Shown piece by piece: positions 3,926 through 7,259 of a stretch of DNA of 7,259 nucleotides. The position numbers and the translations under genes are program-made. Origin of the DNA: Paracoccaceae bacterium (GTDB taxonomy: Bacteria; Pseudomonadota; Alphaproteobacteria; Rhodobacterales; Rhodobacteraceae). Where the stretch lies: positions 1 to 7,259 of the forward strand of contig JAMWZF010000152.1 of the NCBI GenBank assembly GCA_024304875.1, read 5' to 3'. The notes under the pieces are model-generated. The model was given only the letters and a program-made list of their open reading frames with translations, made no database searches and had not been told where the DNA came from. Numbering within the stretch: position 1 is the stretch's first letter; the number at the start of each line of letters is the position of its first letter.

Positions 3926-6538
3926 TCAGTGGACGACCACGTCCTCGGGCCGGTTGCGGTTCGAGGCGCTGATCCGGTCGCCCACGATCAGCCCGTCCGC
4001 GCCGGCGCTGACCCTGACCGTGGACCCGTCGAGGACATCCCCCGCCAGGATCATCTCGGCCAGCTGGTCCTGCAGCGTCCGCTGGATCACCCGCTTGAGC
4101 GGCCGGGCCCCGAACACCGGGTCGTAGCCCTCGTCCGCCAGCCACTGGCGCGCGCCTTCGTCGAGGTCGAGCGTGATCTTCCGCGCCGCCAGCCGCTTCT
4201 CCAGCCGCTTGAGCTGGATGGTGACGATCCCGTCCATGTCCTCGCGGGCGAGCCGGTCGAAGATCACGGTCTCGTCCAGCCGGTTGAGGAACTCGGGCCG
4301 GAAGTGCGCCCGCACCGCGTCCATCACGTCGCGCCGGGCCTGGCTCGGGTCCGCGCCCTCGGGCAACTGGCTGAGGGCCTGGGAGCCAAGGTTCGACGTC
4401 AGCACGATCAGCGTCTGCTTGAAGTCCACCGTCCGGCCCTGGCCATCGGTCAACACGCCATCATCGAGCACCTGCAACAGCACGTTGAACACGTCCGGAT
4501 GCGCCTTCTCGACCTCGTCGAACAGCACGACCTGGTAGGGCCGGCGCCGCACGGCTTCGGTCAGCACCCCGCCCTCGTCGTAGCCGACATAGCCCGGAGG
4601 GGCGCCGATCAGCCGGGCGACGGCGTGTTTCTCCATGAACTCGCTCATGTCGATCCGCACCATCGCGCTGTCGTCGTCGAAGAGGAACTCCGCGACGGCC
4701 TTGGTCAGCTCGGTCTTGCCGACGCCGGTGGGCCCGAGGAAGAGGAACGACCCCAGCGGCCGCCCCTCGTCGTTCAGGCCCGCCCGCGCACGGCGCACCG
4801 CGTTTGCCACGGCCCGCACGGCCGCATCCTGGCCGATCACCCGGCCATGCAGCGCGTCTTCCATGCGCAGCAGCTTCTCGCGCTCGCCCTCCAGCATCTT
4901 GGAGGTCGGGATGCCGGTCCAGCGTTCGACCACCTGGGCGATCTGCTCTGGCCGAACAGCCTCTTCGACCATCACGTCCTCATTGTCCTCCGCCTGCCCC
5001 AGCTGCTTTTCCAGCTGCGGGATCACGCCGTAGGACAGCTCCCCGGCCTTGGCGAGGTCGCCGTTCCGCTTGGCGATCTCGAGGTCGGCGCGGGCGCGGT
5101 CCAGTTGCTCCTTGATGTCGCGGGCGCTTTCCAGCTTGTCCCGCTCGGACTGCCAGCGCGCGGTCATTTCCGCGGACTGCTCCTGCAGGTCGGCCAGTTC
5201 CTTTTCGAGCCGCTCGAGGCGGTCGGCGGAGGCGGCGTCGTCCTCTTTCTTCAGCGCCTCGGACTCGATCTGCAATTGCAGGATCTGCCGGTCGAGCTGG
5301 TCCAGCTCCTCGGGCTTGGAATCCACTTCCATACGCAAGCGCGAGGCGGCCTCGTCCACCAGGTCGATCGCCTTGTCCGGCAGGAACCGGTCGGTGATGT
5401 AGCGGTGGGACAGGGTCGCGGCGGCCACCAGCGCGGCATCCGCGATGCGGACCCCGTGGTGCAGCTCGTACTTCTCCTTGATGCCGCGGAGGATCGACAC
5501 GGTGTCCTCGACCGTCGGCTCCTCGACCATCAGCGGCTGGAACCGGCGGGCCAGGGCGGCGTCCTTCTCGACGTACTTGCGGTACTCGTCGAGGGTGGTG
5601 GCGCCGACGCAGTGCAGCTCGCCCCGCGCAAGGGCGGGCTTGATGAGGTTGGCGGCGTCCATCGCGCCGTCGGTCTTCCCCGCGCCGACAAGGGTGTGCA
5701 TCTCGTCGATGAACAGGATGACCTCGCCCGCGGCGGCGCTGATCTCGGACAGGATCGCCTTCAGCCGCTCCTCGAACTCGCCACGATACTTCGCACCCGC
5801 GATCAGGGCGCCCATGTCGAGGGCAAGGAGGGACTTGTTCTTAAGGCTCTCGGGCACGTCGCCGTTGACGATGCGCAGGGCCAGGCCCTCGGCGATGGCG
5901 GTCTTGCCGACGCCGGGTTCACCAATCAGGACCGGGTTGTTCTTGGTCCGGCGGGACAGGACCTGCATCGCGCGGCGAATCTCTTCGTCACGGCCGATGA
6001 TCGGGTCGATCTTGCCCTCGCGGGCCCGCTCGGTCAGGTCCATCGCGTATTTCTTGAGGGCGTCATAGCCCTCCTCGGCACTCGCGGTGTCGGCGGTACG
6101 GCCCTTGCGGACATCGTTGATGGCACTGTTGAGCGCCTGCGGGGTCACGGACCCGGCCTCGAGCGCGGACTTCGCCTCGGTCTTGACCATGGCAAGGGCG
6201 GTCAGCATCCGCTCCACCGGAACGAAGCTGTCGCCGGCCTTCTTGGCCAGCTTCTCGGCCTCGGCGAGGACGCGGCCAAGGGCGCTGTCGACATAGACCT
6301 GGCCCGCGTCGCCGGAGACTTTCGGCAGCTTGGACACGGCCATGTCGACGGCCTGGCGGACACGCTTGGACTGGCCACCCGCGCGGTCGATCAGCGTGGC
6401 GGCGAACCCCTGGTCGTCGTCCATCATCGCCTTCAGCAGGTGTTCGGGGGTGAGCCTCTGGTGGCTCTCGCGCATCGCGATGGTCTGGGCGGCCTGCACG
6501 AAGCCGCGCGCGCGTTCAGTGAACTTCTCCAAGTTCAT
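3926..6538 (-). CDS. clpB: ATP-dependent disaggregase ClpB (Hsp100)
   Basis: A full-length, 870-residue ClpB, close to the usual family length. It forms a hexamer that, with DnaK/DnaJ/GrpE, threads aggregated proteins through its pore after heat stress. Domains in order: N-terminal Clp_N repeats (about 1-145); AAA-1 with Walker A GEPGVGKT (206-213), pore tyrosine Tyr251 in KYRGEFEERL, Walker B LFIDE (275-279) and arginine finger Arg331/332; the coiled-coil M domain (about 402-525), the mark of ClpB as against ClpA or ClpC; AAA-2 with Walker A GPTGVGKT (602-609), pore GYVGYDEGG (649-657), Walker B VLFDE (671-675), finger Arg753 in FLNRLD, and sensor-2 GARPLKR (810-816). All key residues are present. 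AGAGGAG at 6546-6552 sets the start. A sigma-32-type promoter lies about 77 bases upstream. No neighbouring chaperone gene is visible. Confidence 0.98.
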   Translation of the reverse strand: MNLEKFTERARGFVQAAQTIAMRESHQRLTPEHLLKAMMDDDQGFAATLIDRAGGQSKRVRQAVDMAVSKLPKVSGDAGQVYVDSALGRVLAEAEKLAKKAGDSFVPVERMLTALAMVKTEAKSALEAGSVTPQALNSAINDVRKGRTADTASAEEGYDALKKYAMDLTERAREGKIDPIIGRDEEIRRAMQVLSRRTKNNPVLIGEPGVGKTAIAEGLALRIVNGDVPESLKNKSLLALDMGALIAGAKYRGEFEERLKAILSEISAAAGEVILFIDEMHTLVGAGKTDGAMDAANLIKPALARGELHCVGATTLDEYRKYVEKDAALARRFQPLMVEEPTVEDTVSILRGIKEKYELHHGVRIADAALVAAATLSHRYITDRFLPDKAIDLVDEAASRLRMEVDSKPEELDQLDRQILQLQIESEALKKEDDAASADRLERLEKELADLQEQSAEMTARWQSERDKLESARDIKEQLDRARADLEIAKRNGDLAKAGELSYGVIPQLEKQLGQAEDNEDVMVEEAVRPEQIAQVVERWTGIPTSKMLEGEREKLLRMEDALHGRVIGQDAAVRAVANAVRRARAGLNDEGRPLGSFLFLGPTGVGKTELTKAVAEFLFDDDSAMVRIDMSEFMEKHAVARLIGAPPGYVGYDEGGVLTEAVRRRPYQVVLFDEVEKAHPDVFNVLLQVLDDGVLTDGQGRTVDFKQTLIVLTSNLGSQALSQLPEGADPSQARRDVMDAVRAHFRPEFLNRLDETVIFDRLAREDMDGIVTIQLKRLEKRLAARKITLDLDEGARQWLADEGYDPVFGARPLKRVIQRTLQDQLAEMILAGDVLDGSTVRVSAGADGLIVGDRISASNRNRPEDVVVH

Positions 6539-6615
6539 CGGTCTTCTCCTCTACAAGCGTCCGATGGAAAGGACGCCCGCTCTGCGGCACGCCCGGGTTC
6601 GGACCTCGTTATGTC

Positions 6616-6644
6616 AGATGGGTGTCGCCGCCGCGCCCCGCAAG
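6616..6644 (-). promoter_or_regulatory. Putative heat-shock (sigma-32/RpoH) promoter of clpB
   Basis: On the minus strand CTTGCGG (6638-6644) is followed after 14 bases by ACCCATCT (6616-6623). The sigma-32 consensus as known from E. coli is CTTGAAA, then 13-14 bases, then CCCCATNT. Four of the seven -35 bases (CTTG) and all fixed -10 bases except the first match. The spacing is right and clpB is a classic RpoH target. The leader to the ATG would be about 70 bases. Confidence 0.65.
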
Positions 6645-6708
6645 AGCCGTATTCACGGACGAGAACAGGCAAACATTGTCTTAATCCCAACGTCGAAAAG
6701 GCAGAGAC

Positions 6709-6819
6709 ATGAACAAAGAGGTCAAGGACGTTCCGACCAAGGACCAGCTGCCGCCGTCCGTCCTGCGCCGGCTGGCCGCCCACGACCGCGAGGTCGCCCG
6801 GCATGGCCGCAGTCGCTGA
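6709..6819 (+). CDS. Possible small protein of 36 residues, unknown function
   Basis: An ATG-initiated frame of 36 codons ending in TGA, divergent from clpB. The product begins MNKEVKDVPTKDQ, has a likely helical middle (LPPSVLRRLAAHDREVARHG), and ends HGRSR. It is rich in charged residues, net basic toward the C-terminus, with no signal peptide, membrane segment or cysteine. I do not recognise it. Support for a real gene: AAAAGGCAGAG lies just upstream as a moderate Shine-Dalgarno; the frame occupies an otherwise empty 359-base gap; and a hairpin 19 bases after the stop sits where a terminator shared with the convergent right-hand gene would be. Against it: the frame is short, no clear promoter was found, and in DNA this GC-rich an open frame of 36 codons can arise by chance. 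Confidence 0.5.
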   Translation: MNKEVKDVPTKDQLPPSVLRRLAAHDREVARHGRSR

Positions 6820-6837
6820 GGCCGGCCCCAACGCACA

Positions 6838-6866
6838 GGCGGGCCACACAACCCGTGCAGCCCGCC
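6838..6866. terminator. Candidate bidirectional terminator hairpin
   Basis: GGCGGGC (6838-6844) pairs perfectly with GCCCGCC (6860-6866), and the stem can continue as CAC/GTG past a 2-base bulge to a 7-base loop, ACAACCC. It lies between the stop of the possible 36-aa gene and the stop of the convergent coiled-coil gene. Neither side has a proper T run, so it may be a weak or factor-assisted terminator. Confidence 0.45.
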
Positions 6867-6883
6867 CGTCGCTCGTGTTCCGC

Positions 6884-6899
6884 AAACCGCTGGCGGTTT
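6884..6899. repeat. Inverted repeat overlapping the stop codon of the coiled-coil gene
   Basis: AAACCGC-TG-GCGGTTT is a perfect inverted repeat; as RNA it would fold as a 6-bp stem with a 4-base loop. Its right arm contains two bases of the TAA stop of the minus-strand gene. Its A and T ends make it look like a small bidirectional terminator, working together with the hairpin at 6838-6866. The T runs are only three bases, so this is tentative. Confidence 0.4.
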
Positions 6900-7259
6900 A
6901 CTGGCTGGCCTCGCCGCCGCGCGCTTCCAGCGCCTGACGCAGGGCCTCCATCGCCGCCTCGGCTTCGCGAGAGGCCTCGGCCGCGGCGCGCTGCGCCTCT
7001 TCCGCGGCCTGGGCCGCCTCGCGGGCCTCGCTGACCGCCTCGACCGCAGCGGTCGACGCCTCTTCCGCTTCCGCAGCCAGGCGCTCGATCTCGGCGTCGG
7101 TCGGCACTTCGACCGTTTCGACATCCGACAGGGCCGCCTCGGCTTCGGTGCCGTCCTCGGCTTCGGTCGAGGCCGTCCCGGTCTCGCCTTCGGTGCCCGT
7201 GTCAGTGCCCTCGGCCTCCTCGGTCTCACCTTCGGCAGCGGCCATCTCGGTGCCCTCGG
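6898..7259 (-). CDS. Acidic Ala/Glu-rich coiled-coil protein, C-terminal part (5' end beyond window)
   Basis: The frame is open to the right edge, so the N-terminus is missing; about 120 residues are visible. Two zones can be told apart. The first is an acidic low-complexity run with repeated Glu/Gly/Thr units such as EGTE, EGETEEAEGTDTGTEGETGT and EAEDGTEAEA. After a short linker, VETVEVPTDAEIERL, comes an alanine/glutamate helix with heptad-like spacing (AAEAEEASTAAVEAVSEARE, then AAQAAEEAQRAAAEASREAE) ending LRQALEARGGEASQ. That predicts a flexible acidic stalk followed by a coiled coil. No catalytic motif is visible. An ATG at 7245 is in frame, but sequence of the same composition continues upstream of it and no Shine-Dalgarno precedes it, so it is probably internal. 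Such proteins are often exported or cell-envelope linked, but nothing here proves it. I do not recognise the family. Confidence 0.7.
   Translation of the reverse strand, partial: EGTEMAAAEGETEEAEGTDTGTEGETGTASTEAEDGTEAEAALSDVETVEVPTDAEIERLAAEAEEASTAAVEAVSEAREAAQAAEEAQRAAAEASREAEAAMEALRQALEARGGEASQ

Noticed and set aside
3929..6712. A 927-codon open frame on the plus strand, opposite clpB and longer than clpB itself
   Set aside because: It is antisense to a gene with every ClpB motif. Its product is dominated by His, Gln, Asp, Val and Leu with no recognisable domain, as expected of the opposite strand of GC-rich coding DNA where stops are rare.
7243..7245. ATG at the right edge as the true start of the coiled-coil gene
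   Set aside because: The same acidic composition continues upstream to the window edge without a stop, and no Shine-Dalgarno is seen before the ATG.
6898..7259. Repetitive Glu/Ala codons considered as a tandem DNA repeat or CRISPR-like array
   Set aside because: Units vary in length and sequence and stay in one reading frame. The pattern reflects protein composition, not conserved repeats with spacers.

Overview
The window is GC-rich, densely coded chromosomal DNA with strong AGGAG-type ribosome binding sites. Gene content and protein style point to an alphaproteobacterium, most likely of the Rhodobacteraceae (Roseobacter/Rhodobacter group). Pointers are the MsrP N-terminus, the membrane-anchored FMN glutamate-synthase-like protein, a small fasciclin protein behind a TGATCC/CGTA-type promoter, and ClpB behind a sigma-32-type promoter. 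No genus can be named from the sequence alone.

Layout, left to right. (1) The 5' end of msrP (periplasmic methionine sulfoxide reductase catalytic subunit), minus strand, cut by the left edge. (2) A complete minus-strand gene for a membrane-anchored FMN-binding glutamate synthase-family protein, with its own likely sigma-70 promoter. (3) A minus-strand secreted fasciclin (FAS1) protein, ended by a strong intrinsic terminator at 1820-1851 that separates it from gene 2. (4) A divergent plus-strand metallo-beta-lactamase-fold hydrolase. (5) A plus-strand 83-residue secreted protein with two EF-hands. (6) A bidirectional terminator at 3892-3919, then clpB on the minus strand, convergent with gene 5. 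(7) A 359-base gap upstream of clpB that holds a heat-shock-type promoter, a possible 36-codon plus-strand gene and a hairpin. (8) The C-terminal part of an acidic Ala/Glu-rich coiled-coil protein on the minus strand, cut by the right edge.

The genes do not form one operon: strand changes and terminators split them into short units. Several share a stress or cell-envelope theme. MsrP repairs oxidised periplasmic methionines, ClpB rescues aggregated proteins after heat shock, and the fasciclin gene carries a promoter resembling the RpoE/ECF11 singlet-oxygen type. Fasciclin and the EF-hand protein are both predicted to be exported. That common theme is inference.

I found no mobile element, tRNA, rRNA, CRISPR array or defence island, and no convincing new multi-gene system. 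The points most worth following are the two stress-type promoters, the putative 36-aa gene and the right-edge coiled-coil protein.
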